Source of the DNA: PLA5 sp040901705
GTDB taxonomy: Bacteria; Planctomycetota; Planctomycetia; Pirellulales; PLA5
Reading direction: 5' to 3'
Length of the DNA stretch: 17,236 nt
NCBI GenBank assembly: GCA_040901705.1
Contig: JBBDYI010000260.1
Span: 1 to 17,236, forward strand
Part shown: piece after piece, positions 8,289 to 17,161 of the stretch
Position numbering within the stretch: the first letter of the stretch is position 1
Layout of the letters: each line of letters opens with the position of its first letter
Made by a program: the position numbers and the translations under genes
Notes under the pieces: model-generated
Databases searched by the model: none
What the model was told of the DNA's origin: nothing
Seen by the model: only the letters and a program-made list of their open reading frames with translations

Positions 8289-11128
8289 CGCATCTCCTCA
8301 TGCCGGTTTCCGCGGGAACACTCTCCGCCGTCGAAGCCTTGCCGCCAACGCTCGAATCGGCCCGGCATTCGCTGTTCGATTCTCCCTGGTCGCTCGCCCT
8401 CGCGGCGCTCGTCGCCGCGGCGGCGATGTTCTACTGGTGGCGGCTGTATCGCCGCGACGCCGCGGCCATATCGCCTGGCTACGGCTGGCTCCTGTTGTCG
8501 CTCCGCCTGGGCGTCCTCGTCGCGCTGGGAATGTATTTCGTCCGCTTCGAGCAGCGCGTCGACCGCCGCGAGCAGTTCGACTCGCGCGCCGTGGTGCTCG
8601 TCGACACGAGCCTCAGCATGGCCCGCGTCGACGCCGATCTCCCCGCCAGCGGATCGCAACCGCGCTGGCAATTGATCGCGTCGCAGCTTACCGACGGCGG
8701 GCTGATCGATCGCCTCCGCCGGCAGCATCAAGTCTACGTCTACACGTTCGACGACAAAGAAACGCCAACCCTCGCGGCGACGTTCGAGAAATCCGCCGCA
8801 TCGAAGCGCAGCGCGACCGCAAGCGAAGAAAATAGCGACGATGCACAGTCCGCCGAATCCATCGCCCCACACGTCCGGCTCCGCGGCACGCTCGACGAAC
8901 TAACCAAGACCACGCCCGAACCGCTGTGGTGGCTCTTGGGCGCAACGATCGCCGCGGCCTGGCTGCTCGCGGCGGTTTGGCTTGCGCGATCGCGCCGCGT
9001 CCGCGAAATGCCCGCCATCGATTGGTTCTGGGCGCTACTCGGCACCGTCGCCCCCGCCGCCGGCGTCGTCGCGCTCATTCTGCTGACCTATTCCCAGCGC
9101 GACGCCATCGAAGGCGAAACGGCCGCGGTCGTGACGCCGCCCACTGGCACAGCGAATTCATCTGAAAACCAATCCAAAGACTCAGCGGCCGTCGACCTAG
9201 CGTTGCTCGGCGAAAAGCTCCGCCCCCACGGCGCGGCGACCCGCCTCGGCGACGCGCTGGCCCGCGTATTGGCGGAACAGCGCTCGCATCCGCTCTCGGG
9301 CGTCGTCGCCTTCACCGACGGCGGTCAAAACGCCGGCGAAAGTCCGCTCACCGTCGTCGCCGACGCCAAAGGCGCGTCGATCCCAATCCACGTCGTCGGC
9401 ATGGGCTCCGACCGCCGGCGGTCGAGCGTGCGAATCGGCGACTTTGCCGCGCCGGCTCGCGTCTTTCCAAACGACCAGTTCGACGTCACCGCGACCGTCC
9501 AAGCCACCAACCTCAAAGACCGCCCGATCGCCGTCAGCCTGTACGCGAAATCGACCGACGCCAAAGATCCCGACAAAACAACGGCCGAAACGCACGTCGC
9601 CACCGAGCGTGTGCTGCTCGGCGGCGACGGCGAAGCGAAGCAAATCAAGTTCGTCCTGCCGCCGCTGCCGGTCGGCACGTACACCTACGTCGTGCGGCTC
9701 GAAAAGCTGGCCGACGACGACGATCCCCGCGACAACGAAGCCCAGGCCGCCGTCGAGGTCGTCGCCCAACAGATGCGCGTGCTGCTCGCGGCCAGCGGCC
9801 CTTCGCGCGACTATCAATACGCCCGAAATCTGTTCTTCCGCGACAAGACCATCAGCGTCGACGTGTTGCTGGCCACCGCGCCCCCGGGGCCAGGCATTTC
9901 GCAAGACGCCGACGCAATCCTCGCCGAGTTCCCCCGCACCCGCGAAGAACTCGACAAGTACGACGCCGTGATCGCCTTCGATCTCGATTGGACCGATCTC
10001 GACGCCACGCAAGTCGACACGCTCGTCGAATGGGTCGATCGCCGCTTGGGCGGGCTGGTCGTCGTTGCCGGCCCCGTGCATACCGTGAAGCTGACCACCG
10101 AAAGCGGCGCGGCCGGTTCGCTCACGCGGATTCGCGAACTCTACCCGGTGATTTTCTCACGCCGCGGCGTGGCGCTCGCCAGCGACGCCGAAAAATTCCG
10201 CTCCACGACGCCGTGGCACGTGGAACTGACCCGCGACGGCCTCGAAGCGCCGTTCTTGCGATTGGAAGACGACCCACGGGCGAGCGCCGCCGTATGGGAG
10301 ACGTTCCCCGGCGTGTTCGGATATTTCCCGGTGCAAGGTGCGAAGGCCGGTGCTCGAGTCTACGCCCACTACGGCACGCCCGACGCCGCCAAGGGACCGC
10401 CGGTCTACATCGCCGGACAGTTCTACGGCGCCGGCCGCGTCGTCTATCTCGGCAGCGGCGAAACGTGGCGGCTGCGGTCGCTCGACGAAGCCTACTTCGA
10501 GCGGTTCTGGACGAAGCTCACCCGATTCGTCGCCGAAGGGCGATTGCTCCGCGGATCGCGGCGCGGGGCGTTGCTCGTCGACAGCCGCCGCGTCACGCTC
10601 GGACAGCGCGTCGAAGTCAGGGCGATGCTGCAAACCGCCGACCGCGAGCCGCTCGTCGTCGATCGCGTGATGTTGCAATGCAGCCAACCCGACGGCGCGG
10701 CGTTCAGCGTACCGTTGCAAAAAGACGGCGCGACGCCGGGCGTCTATCGCGGCGACTTCCTCGCGGCCCAGCAAGGCGTGTATCGGCTCGAATTGGAAGC
10801 GCCGGGATCGCCCTACGAACTGATCGCCGAGACGATTCGCGTCCTCGAACCCGACCTGGAAGCGGAACACGCCCGCCGCGACGATGCCCTGCTGTCGTCG
10901 CTCGCCACGTCAACGGGCGGAAAATACTTCATCGGCGCTGGCGGACCGACCGCACCGAGCACCACGTCGGCCATCGCCGGCGAACTGCGCGACGCCACGC
11001 GATACTTGCGCGTCCGCGGAGCAGCCAGCGCAACGTGGGACCGCCTGTGGGCAACCACGCTGCTGGGCGTCATCTGCGGACTACTATTCACCGAATGGAC
11101 GCTCAGGCGTCTGGCCAAACTAGCATGA
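8285..11128 (+). CDS. VWA-domain membrane protein with split VWA and GATase-like segment
   Basis: The product has 947 residues. Predicted membrane helices lie at about 35-51, 67-85, 213-233, 247-268 and 917-940. A VWA domain begins right after helix 2 (AVVLVDTSLSM, metal residues D107, S109, S111) and runs to VYVYTFDD near 150-157. It is then broken by a low-complexity linker, helices 3 and 4, and a second linker. It resumes at LRPHGAATRLGDAL (312-325, T319 as the likely metal threonine) and VVAFTDGGQN (340-349). A beta-sandwich segment follows (about 385-490), then a GATase-I-like fold (RVLLAASGPSRDYQYARNLF near 498-517, WVDRRLGGLVVVAGP further on) with no nucleophilic cysteine. Near the C-terminus are a beta-rich region and a terminal helix. 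The start has a strong Shine-Dalgarno site. It is paralogous in layout to the preceding protein. It is probably part of the same membrane complex, with unknown substrate. Confidence 0.9.
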   Translation: MTHLLMPVSAGTLSAVEALPPTLESARHSLFDSPWSLALAALVAAAAMFYWWRLYRRDAAAISPGYGWLLLSLRLGVLVALGMYFVRFEQRVDRREQFDSRAVVLVDTSLSMARVDADLPASGSQPRWQLIASQLTDGGLIDRLRRQHQVYVYTFDDKETPTLAATFEKSAASKRSATASEENSDDAQSAESIAPHVRLRGTLDELTKTTPEPLWWLLGATIAAAWLLAAVWLARSRRVREMPAIDWFWALLGTVAPAAGVVALILLTYSQRDAIEGETAAVVTPPTGTANSSENQSKDSAAVDLALLGEKLRPHGAATRLGDALARVLAEQRSHPLSGVVAFTDGGQNAGESPLTVVADAKGASIPIHVVGMGSDRRRSSVRIGDFAAPARVFPNDQFDVTATVQATNLKDRPIAVSLYAKSTDAKDPDKTTAETHVATERVLLGGDGEAKQIKFVLPPLPVGTYTYVVRLEKLADDDDPRDNEAQAAVEVVAQQMRVLLAASGPSRDYQYARNLFFRDKTISVDVLLATAPPGPGISQDADAILAEFPRTREELDKYDAVIAFDLDWTDLDATQVDTLVEWVDRRLGGLVVVAGPVHTVKLTTESGAAGSLTRIRELYPVIFSRRGVALASDAEKFRSTTPWHVELTRDGLEAPFLRLEDDPRASAAVWETFPGVFGYFPVQGAKAGARVYAHYGTPDAAKGPPVYIAGQFYGAGRVVYLGSGETWRLRSLDEAYFERFWTKLTRFVAEGRLLRGSRRGALLVDSRRVTLGQRVEVRAMLQTADREPLVVDRVMLQCSQPDGAAFSVPLQKDGATPGVYRGDFLAAQQGVYRLELEAPGSPYELIAETIRVLEPDLEAEHARRDDALLSSLATSTGGKYFIGAGGPTAPSTTSAIAGELRDATRYLRVRGAASATWDRLWATTLLGVICGLLFTEWTLRRLAKLA

Positions 11129-11149
11129 CACCGCAATTACATTAACGTC

Positions 11150-14100
11150 ATGAGCACCGCCACCGAACAACGACGACCGCCCGACGTCCGCCTCCCCGGC
11201 GAACTGCGTTGGCTCCTCGCGCGCTTGCGGTGGACGATTCGGGCCTACGCCTGGCTCGACGGTTTGGCGACGGCGGCGATCTGGCTCGGCGCGGCGTTCT
11301 TTTTGTTGTGGCTCGTCGATTGGTCGTTCGAGCCGTCGTGGACGAGTCGCCGCGCGGCCATGCTGGTCGCGGCGGTCGGCGCGGCGGCGATCGTCTATCG
11401 GCTCATCCTGCGGCGCACGTTCGCGCGGCTGCCCAGGGCGAGTCTGGCCGCACTCGTCGAACGCCGCTACGCCGGCTTCGACGACCGGCTGCTCACGGCC
11501 GTAAACCTCTGCGGCCGCGCGTCGCCGGAAATCGACGCCAATGCAACCGACTCCAACGCAATCGATGCCGATGCGGCGACTGCGCGACAAGCGATGCTCG
11601 CACAAACCGTCGCCGAAGCCCGCCAACTTGCCACCGCGGTGCAAATTCGCCGCGTGTTCGCCGGCCGGCCGCTGTTGGCGCGCGAGGCGACGGCCGCCGT
11701 GCTCGCGCTGGCCTTCGCGGCGACGTGGTTCGTTGCCGGCGACGCGCTGGCGTTCTATCTGCAACGCCTGGCCGGGTCGCCAGAACCCTGGCCGCGAAAA
11801 ACGTTGCTCGTCGTGGAAGGTTTTTGGGCCGACTACGCGCTCGTCGTGCCGCCGCCAGGGCAAGCCGCCGAGCCGGAACAAGTTCACGTTTACACCGGCG
11901 CGGTCGAAGTCCGCGACCGCGATGCAAAATCGAGCACAGACGACGACCCTTACGTCATCGACGCCGGTTCGGGTGCGCAGGCGACCTTTGACGGTGACGG
12001 CGCGCTGGAATTAACCCCGGTCGCCGCTCGCTCCGCTACCGAGATCGTCGCGCCGATCGGTGACCGGTCGCGGTTCGCCGCCGTTGCCGCCGGCGGCGGC
12101 GTCGCCGTGCTCCGCAGAACCGTCGATTGTCTCTGGCGCGGCGATGCCCGCGCTTATCGCGCCGGAGCGCGGCTGTCGCTGGGGCAATACGAATTGATTT
12201 CCGGTCGCGCCGAACTGGTGCTCAACGGCGGCACGCGGCTGGTCGTCGCCGGGCCGGCGGCGTTCGAGATCGCCGGCTCGACGAAGCTGATCGTCGATTA
12301 CGGCCGGATTTCGGTCCGCGCGCCGCTGCGGCCCGCTCCCTTTGTGATCGAAACGCCGCACGCCGCTTACGTCGCCGTCCCCATCGACCATCTGCGCGTC
12401 GTTCGCGGCGGCGACGTCACGCTCACCGTCTTGGCCGACCCACTGCGCGTGCTGCCCGAGTACGTCGAAGCCGCCTACGAAGGCGAAGGCGGCGCCGACG
12501 GTCGGCAAATGCTGCAACAAGAAGCCGCCGCGATACCCGGCCGCGACGAGTTTCAGCGATACACCCTCTCGATGAAGAATCTGCTTGGCTCGCTCGACTT
12601 CGAAATTCGCGGCGGCGATGGCCGCGTGTCGGGCGTGAAGATCGAAACCGTTGACAGCCCCAAGCTCGTCGCCACGCGGGCCGCCTGCCACTTTCCCAAA
12701 TATCTCGTCGACGAGCGTTCGGGAAGATTCACGCCCCGCGAGTTCGACGTCGCCGGGCCGCTCGAATTGCCGACCGGAACCGACGTCACGCTGCACGCGC
12801 AATCCAGCAAGCCGCTGCGAAAGGTCGAAATCGCCACCGGCGACGGCGAAACCAAAACGATCGACGTGGCCGGCGACCGTCACGAGTTCGCCTACGCCGT
12901 CGGACCGCTCGACCGAACGACGGCGTTGTTCGTGACGCTGCACGACACCGACGGCGTCGCCAATCGCGATGCGATCGCGGTGCAATTGATCGCCGTACCC
13001 GACGAGCCCCCGCGCGTGGCCGTGCGGCTGTTCGGCGTCGGCTCCACGATTACGCCCAACGCGCTGCTACGGCTGCAAGGCGAGATCGCCGACGATCACG
13101 CCCTCAATCGCGGCTGGTTCGTCCTCGACGTGGCCGGCGAAGACGCCGCCACGCACGACCTGACGAGCAAGATCGCCGGCCAGCGCCGCGTCGTGCTAAC
13201 GACAGAACCGTGGCGTGGCACGGATCGCTCGCCATCGGACGCGGCGGTCGGCAACGAGATCGCCGGCAGCGACGCCGCAACATCGTCCGAAACGCTCGAC
13301 CTCGCCGCGTTTCGTCTCCCCTCCGGAAGAGCGCTGGCCGAAGGAGATCAACTGATGGTCTCGGTCCGCGCGACCGACCGCTGCGATTTGCGCGACAAAC
13401 CGGCGCTCGGCGAGGGCGACCGCGTGCCGCTGGAAGTCGTGACGGTCGATGACCTGCTCGCCCGGCTCGAAGCCCGCGAGGTGTTGCTCCGCGACAAGCT
13501 CGCGACGGTCATCGACGAATTGGAGCGAACCCGCGACGCGCTCGGCGAATTGAAATTGCCGGCCGACGACGCCAGCAGCACCACGTCGCACCGCCTCTTG
13601 GGCCCGCAGGTCGAACGGGCCGCACAGAACAGCGAGCGGAGCCGCTACGAAACCACCACGCTCGCCAACGCCCTCGACGATATCGGCGAGGAATTAGCCA
13701 CCAACCGGCTCGACACGTCGCAGCGCCGCGGCCGGCTGGCCGAGCAGTTGATCGTGCCGCTGCGAACCGTGGCGGCCGAAGGCTATCCGAAGTTCGATGC
13801 CCGTTTGTCGACGCTTCGCACCCGCACCGTGGCGGAGGACCAACTTGCTCAACTTCGTCGCCAGCTCGCGGCACTCAACGCAGGGCCAAACGCCGCCGCC
13901 GCAGCCACCAACAATGCATCGCCGGACCAGCCAACCGCAACAACCGCGCAGACGATCGTCCAGCGAATCGCCGAACTAGCGACAAGACTCGCCAACGAGC
14001 CGCCGATCGAGCAACTCGTCGGCGACGCCCAGGCCGCGGCCGACCGCATTGTCGTCGCCCTCCGCGGCGTATTGGGCGAATTGGCCGACGCCGGCGACTT

Positions 14101-14197
14101 CAACCAATTGGTCGACGAACTGCGGGAAATCAGCAAGCGCCAGCAACAGTTGCGCGAGCGTACCCGCAAAGAGCAGCAAAAGAGCTTGCTCGAATGA
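11150..14197 (+). CDS. Large membrane/coiled-coil protein with a FecR-like insert
   Basis: The product has 1015 residues. Hydrophobic helices lie at about 36-57, 68-86 and 180-204, with a helical segment between (LAALVERRYAGFDDRLLTAV, 99-118) typical of the large planctomycete membrane proteins in MoxR clusters, loosely DUF4175-like. WPRKTLLVVEGF (214-225) leads to about 190 residues with a FecR-like stretch at 315-410 (LWRGDARAYRAGARLSLGQY, LISGRAELVLNGGTRLVVAG, PAAFEI, RISVRAPL, FVIETPHAAYVAV). Ig-like beta segments follow: VVRGGDVTLTVLAD (417-430), LDFEIRGGDGRVS (482-494), PTGTDVTLHAQSSKPLRKVE (541-560). A long charged helical region runs from 765 to 1010. It begins 21 nt after the previous gene without a clear Shine-Dalgarno site. 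The stop overlaps a possible ATG at 14194. The bulk probably lies outside the cytoplasm, but the topology is inferred. The function is unknown and a scaffold role is plausible. Confidence 0.88.
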   Translation: MSTATEQRRPPDVRLPGELRWLLARLRWTIRAYAWLDGLATAAIWLGAAFFLLWLVDWSFEPSWTSRRAAMLVAAVGAAAIVYRLILRRTFARLPRASLAALVERRYAGFDDRLLTAVNLCGRASPEIDANATDSNAIDADAATARQAMLAQTVAEARQLATAVQIRRVFAGRPLLAREATAAVLALAFAATWFVAGDALAFYLQRLAGSPEPWPRKTLLVVEGFWADYALVVPPPGQAAEPEQVHVYTGAVEVRDRDAKSSTDDDPYVIDAGSGAQATFDGDGALELTPVAARSATEIVAPIGDRSRFAAVAAGGGVAVLRRTVDCLWRGDARAYRAGARLSLGQYELISGRAELVLNGGTRLVVAGPAAFEIAGSTKLIVDYGRISVRAPLRPAPFVIETPHAAYVAVPIDHLRVVRGGDVTLTVLADPLRVLPEYVEAAYEGEGGADGRQMLQQEAAAIPGRDEFQRYTLSMKNLLGSLDFEIRGGDGRVSGVKIETVDSPKLVATRAACHFPKYLVDERSGRFTPREFDVAGPLELPTGTDVTLHAQSSKPLRKVEIATGDGETKTIDVAGDRHEFAYAVGPLDRTTALFVTLHDTDGVANRDAIAVQLIAVPDEPPRVAVRLFGVGSTITPNALLRLQGEIADDHALNRGWFVLDVAGEDAATHDLTSKIAGQRRVVLTTEPWRGTDRSPSDAAVGNEIAGSDAATSSETLDLAAFRLPSGRALAEGDQLMVSVRATDRCDLRDKPALGEGDRVPLEVVTVDDLLARLEAREVLLRDKLATVIDELERTRDALGELKLPADDASSTTSHRLLGPQVERAAQNSERSRYETTTLANALDDIGEELATNRLDTSQRRGRLAEQLIVPLRTVAAEGYPKFDARLSTLRTRTVAEDQLAQLRRQLAALNAGPNAAAAATNNASPDQPTATTAQTIVQRIAELATRLANEPPIEQLVGDAQAAADRIVVALRGVLGELADAGDFNQLVDELREISKRQQQLRERTRKEQQKSLLE

Positions 14198-14216
14198 GCC
14201 GGCGGTTCGATACAAT
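14186..14216 (+). promoter_or_regulatory. Possible internal promoter (TTGCTC / TACAAT)
   Basis: TACAAT (14211-14216) matches a -10 box well and TTGCTC (14186-14191) is a partial -35 box, but their 19-nt spacing is longer than ideal. It would serve the last two genes. The gap 14198-14277 behind it also holds a G-rich run at 14226-14249. Confidence 0.25.
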
Positions 14217-14277
14217 GAATAGTGGCCGGGGAATAGGGGGCAGGGGACAGCGATATTACGACGCGATGGTGGATGAG

Positions 14278-15969
14278 ATGACGACATTTTGGCGATTTAT
14301 TGCGGCTTGCGGCTTGGTGGTCGGCTTTGGATGCGTTGCCGCGGCGCAGACGGAAACGCCCAGTGCCGAACCGCCTCGCGCCACTACGCCGGCGGTCCCG
14401 CCAGAGAAGGATTCGCCTGCCGCGCCCGCCGCGAATGCCGAACGTGCCCTCGCCGACGAACAACAACGGCTGGCCGACGATTACGCGCGGCTCGAACAAA
14501 AGCTCCGCCGGCTCGCCCAAGTCTCGGCGGCCGCCGACCCGGCTCGGGCGGCCCTGTTGAAACAGGCGTTCGCCGAAAGCAAGCAGCGGTTCCTCGCCGG
14601 ACAACTCGAAGCCATCGCCCGCTCGCTGGCCGAACCGGTCGACGGCGGAGGACCGGCATTCGACCGGGTGCTCGATGGACAATCAAAAGTCCAGGCCGAT
14701 CTCAAGGCGCTCGTCGACTTGCTGCAAAACGAAAGCCAGGCCAAGGCGGCCGAATCGGAAGCCCGCCGCCTCAAGGAACTCGCCCAACGCTTGGGTCGCC
14801 TGATTCGTTCGCAGGAAGGCATCGCCGGCCGGACCGAATCGGGCGACGAAGAAAAACGCCTCGCCGCCGACCAGGGCGAATTGGCCGACCGCACCGGCGA
14901 TCTACACGGCGACGTCGAAAAGCAAGCGGCCGAACAACGCGCCGCCGCCGGCGAACAACACGATTCGAACAACGCCGCCGAGAACGGCCAGAAAAAAACC
15001 GGCGATCCGATGCCGCTCGGCGAAAACGGCGACGCCGAAAAACCCGGCGGCAAACAGGGCAAGCCCTCCGGCGAACCGGGCCAACCGGGCGATGCCGCGC
15101 CGATGGATGGCGCGCCGACGGACGAAGCCCCGCCCAAGAACAACGACGAAAACGAAGATTCGCTCGCCAAGCGCCTCGAACGAGCCAATCGGGCGATGCG
15201 CGAGGCGCAAAAAAAACTCGAACAAGCCAACCGCAAAGAAGCCGCCGCCGAGCAGCGGACGGCGCTCGAACAACTCAAAGCCGCCCAGGCCGAGATCGAG
15301 CGAATCCTGCGGCAGATGCGCGAGGAACAGGTATCGCGCACGCTCGTGGCCCTCGAGCAACGGTTCCGCGCGATGCTCGACGCCGAAATCGCCGTCTACG
15401 ACGAAACGAAGCAACTCGACAAGACGCCGGTCGATCAGCGCTCGGCCGAGGACGACATCAAGGCCGGTCGCATCGGACGCAAGCAACAAGAGATCGTCCT
15501 GATGTGCGATCGGGCGCTCACCCTATTACACGACGATGGCTCCGCGGCGGCGCTCGCCGAAGCGGTCGAACAGCTCAGCGGCGACATGCGAATGGTCGCC
15601 GAGTTGTTGGGCCAATCGCGCGTCGATGCCTACACGCAGCAGATCGAGCAGGACATCGTCGCGGCCCTCGACGAAATCCTCGCGGCGGTCAAACAAGCCC
15701 AAGCGGACGCCAAACAGCCGCGGCCGCCCCGCGATCCCGGCGAAACCGGCCCGGCCGGCGAGCCGCCCCTGGTCGATATGCTCGCGGAGTTGAAAATGCT
15801 CCGCACGATGCAGGTCCGCGTCAATCGCCGCCTCAAACAGATCGGCGAGTTGACCCAAAGCGACGAAACGAACGATCCACAATTGCGCAAAGGATTGAAC
15901 GAGCTTGCCGGCCGCCAGCAGCGGCTCGTCGAGATCACACGCGACATCGTAACGGGGAAAACGGAATGA
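14278..15969 (+). CDS. Exported coiled-coil protein with low-complexity linker
   Basis: The product has 563 residues from the ATG at 14278. Residues 1-24 look like a signal peptide (FWRFIAACGLVVGFGCVAAA, probable cleavage after AQ). The same frame begins at an ATG at 14194, overlapping the previous stop as ATGA, and there is another ATG at 14266. The later start is preferred because the extension crosses a G-rich repeat-like stretch and would put residues before the signal. About 54-190 is charged alpha helix, 212-290 is a Gly/Pro/Glu/Lys-rich disordered linker, and 293-355 is strongly coiled coil (LAKRLERANRAMREAQKKLE). The rest is helical, ending with LVDMLAELKMLRTMQVRVNR (499-518), which I recall as a recurring motif of planctomycete proteins in such clusters. 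No enzyme motif is visible. It is probably an exported partner or spacer in the complex formed by the upstream membrane proteins. Confidence 0.85.
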   Translation: MTTFWRFIAACGLVVGFGCVAAAQTETPSAEPPRATTPAVPPEKDSPAAPAANAERALADEQQRLADDYARLEQKLRRLAQVSAAADPARAALLKQAFAESKQRFLAGQLEAIARSLAEPVDGGGPAFDRVLDGQSKVQADLKALVDLLQNESQAKAAESEARRLKELAQRLGRLIRSQEGIAGRTESGDEEKRLAADQGELADRTGDLHGDVEKQAAEQRAAAGEQHDSNNAAENGQKKTGDPMPLGENGDAEKPGGKQGKPSGEPGQPGDAAPMDGAPTDEAPPKNNDENEDSLAKRLERANRAMREAQKKLEQANRKEAAAEQRTALEQLKAAQAEIERILRQMREEQVSRTLVALEQRFRAMLDAEIAVYDETKQLDKTPVDQRSAEDDIKAGRIGRKQQEIVLMCDRALTLLHDDGSAAALAEAVEQLSGDMRMVAELLGQSRVDAYTQQIEQDIVAALDEILAAVKQAQADAKQPRPPRDPGETGPAGEPPLVDMLAELKMLRTMQVRVNRRLKQIGELTQSDETNDPQLRKGLNELAGRQQRLVEITRDIVTGKTE

Positions 15970-17084
15970 ACCACCAAACACGAAACTGGATGCGACGCAC
16001 AAATGCCCCAGCGGTGCGACTCGCGCTCGTCGCATGTTGCATCGCCGCCGCGTTTTGCAGCGCCGCTGCGCCAACCGCCGCACGGGCCGACAATCAATCG
16101 TTCCGCACCATCAAACCGAGCGTCGTCACGGCCAGTTGGGACGTGCCCGACTCGCGGTCGGTTCGCGCGGCCGCGTTCGCGTTCTTGGCCTCGCAGGATG
16201 CGTCCGACGACGCGGTCGCCAAGGCCGCGGCGCTCTGGCCCGTCGCTGGCGAACCGCGCGACGAAACGTTCCACGGCGGCGAGCTCGTCGATCGCCTTGC
16301 GGCGCTCGTCGCGCTCGTCGAACCGCGGGCCGCGGACGTCTTTAACTACGCGAAAGGAGCCGGCCCGCTGACGCCCTGGCCCCACGCCGCTTGGCTCGCA
16401 GACGAGAAAACTCCGGCTCTCGTGCGCGACAACTTGTGCCTGCTCGTCACGCGGCGATTGGTCGAGTCGCGACGTTTCGAGGACGTCCTCGACGTGCTCA
16501 AAGGCCTCGACGCCGACGACGTGGCCGATCCAGCGGCGCTGCTGTTCGCCCGCGCGGTCGCCGAACACCAACTCGTGCGTCCCGAAGCCTGCGCCGCGAC
16601 GGCGGCCACATTGCTGGAAAATGAGCGTTTGATTCCGACGCGCTACGCCGCCGTTGCAAGGTTGCTTCGCGCCGACATCGAAGGCGTCGAACACGGTTCG
16701 CTCGACGAAATCGCCCGGCGTATGGGACAGGTCGGCCGCCGCATCGAAATCGGCCAGGCCGGCCCACGCACGAACGAACTGGCGACCGATGTGGTCAAGT
16801 CACTCGACGACCTGATCAAGAAAGCCGAAGACGAGAGGAAAAAGCGAGAACAGTCGCCGGGCACGGGCCAGGCATCCGGCCAACCGGCCCAAGAAAGCCG
16901 CCCCCTCGAAGGCAAAGGCGAAGGTAAAGTTGATCACAAGCCAACCGGCGGCGGACGCGACTGGGGAAATCTCCCCGCCAAGGTCCGCGACGCGGCCCTG
17001 CAACAAATCGGCAAAGACTTCCCGGCCCATTACCGCGAAATCATCGAAGAATATTTTCGGCGACTCGCGGCGGAAGAGGAATAG
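15966..17084 (+). CDS. Exported helical protein, last gene of the cluster
   Basis: The product has 372 residues. The start overlaps the preceding stop as ATGA, with a GGGGA site at 15954-15958. The same frame is open far upstream (from 14289) through the previous gene, but that portion is arginine-rich shadow sequence. Residues 1-41 form a long signal peptide (basic N-region, core RLALVACCIAAAFCSAAA, probable cleavage ARA-DN). About 60-290 is alpha-helical, with TPR-like pairs (LVTRRLVESRRFEDVLDVLK; LLFARAVAEHQLVRPEACAA). A polar linker (295-335) precedes a conserved-looking end, LPAKVRDAALQQIGKDFPAH followed by YREIIEEYFRRLAAEEE. That ending resembles C-termini I recall from other planctomycete MoxR-cluster proteins. 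No catalytic motif is visible. It may bind the preceding coiled-coil protein outside the cytoplasm (inference). Confidence 0.85.
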   Translation: MNHQTRNWMRRTNAPAVRLALVACCIAAAFCSAAAPTAARADNQSFRTIKPSVVTASWDVPDSRSVRAAAFAFLASQDASDDAVAKAAALWPVAGEPRDETFHGGELVDRLAALVALVEPRAADVFNYAKGAGPLTPWPHAAWLADEKTPALVRDNLCLLVTRRLVESRRFEDVLDVLKGLDADDVADPAALLFARAVAEHQLVRPEACAATAATLLENERLIPTRYAAVARLLRADIEGVEHGSLDEIARRMGQVGRRIEIGQAGPRTNELATDVVKSLDDLIKKAEDERKKREQSPGTGQASGQPAQESRPLEGKGEGKVDHKPTGGGRDWGNLPAKVRDAALQQIGKDFPAHYREIIEEYFRRLAAEEE

Positions 17085-17107
17085 AGGAATAACGGAATAG
17101 GATCATC

Positions 17108-17143
17108 GGCGATTTCGCCTAAGGTGGCGATTTCGCGTAGGGT
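17108..17143 (+). repeat. Tandem duplicate of an 18-nt unit
   Basis: GGCGATTTCGCCTAAGGT (17108-17125) is followed without a gap by GGCGATTTCGCGTAGGGT (17126-17143), 16 of 18 identical. The second copy runs into the GTAGGGTGGGTCGAAC element. Confidence 0.7.
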
Positions 17144-17152
17144 GGGTCGAAC
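17137..17152 (+). repeat. Truncated copy of the GTAGGGYGGGTCGAAC element
   Basis: GTAGGGTGGGTCGAAC matches the first 16 nt of the element at 2261-2276 with one change. The remainder (loop and closing arm) is missing, and the sequence continues as CCTTAAGT. Confidence 0.55.
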
Positions 17153-17161
17153 CCTTAAGTT

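Noticed and set aside
14289..15965. Upstream extension of the last gene's frame through the coiled-coil gene
   Set aside because: The extension is arginine/proline-rich shadow sequence. A signal peptide, a GGGGA site and an ATGA overlap all put the start at 15966.
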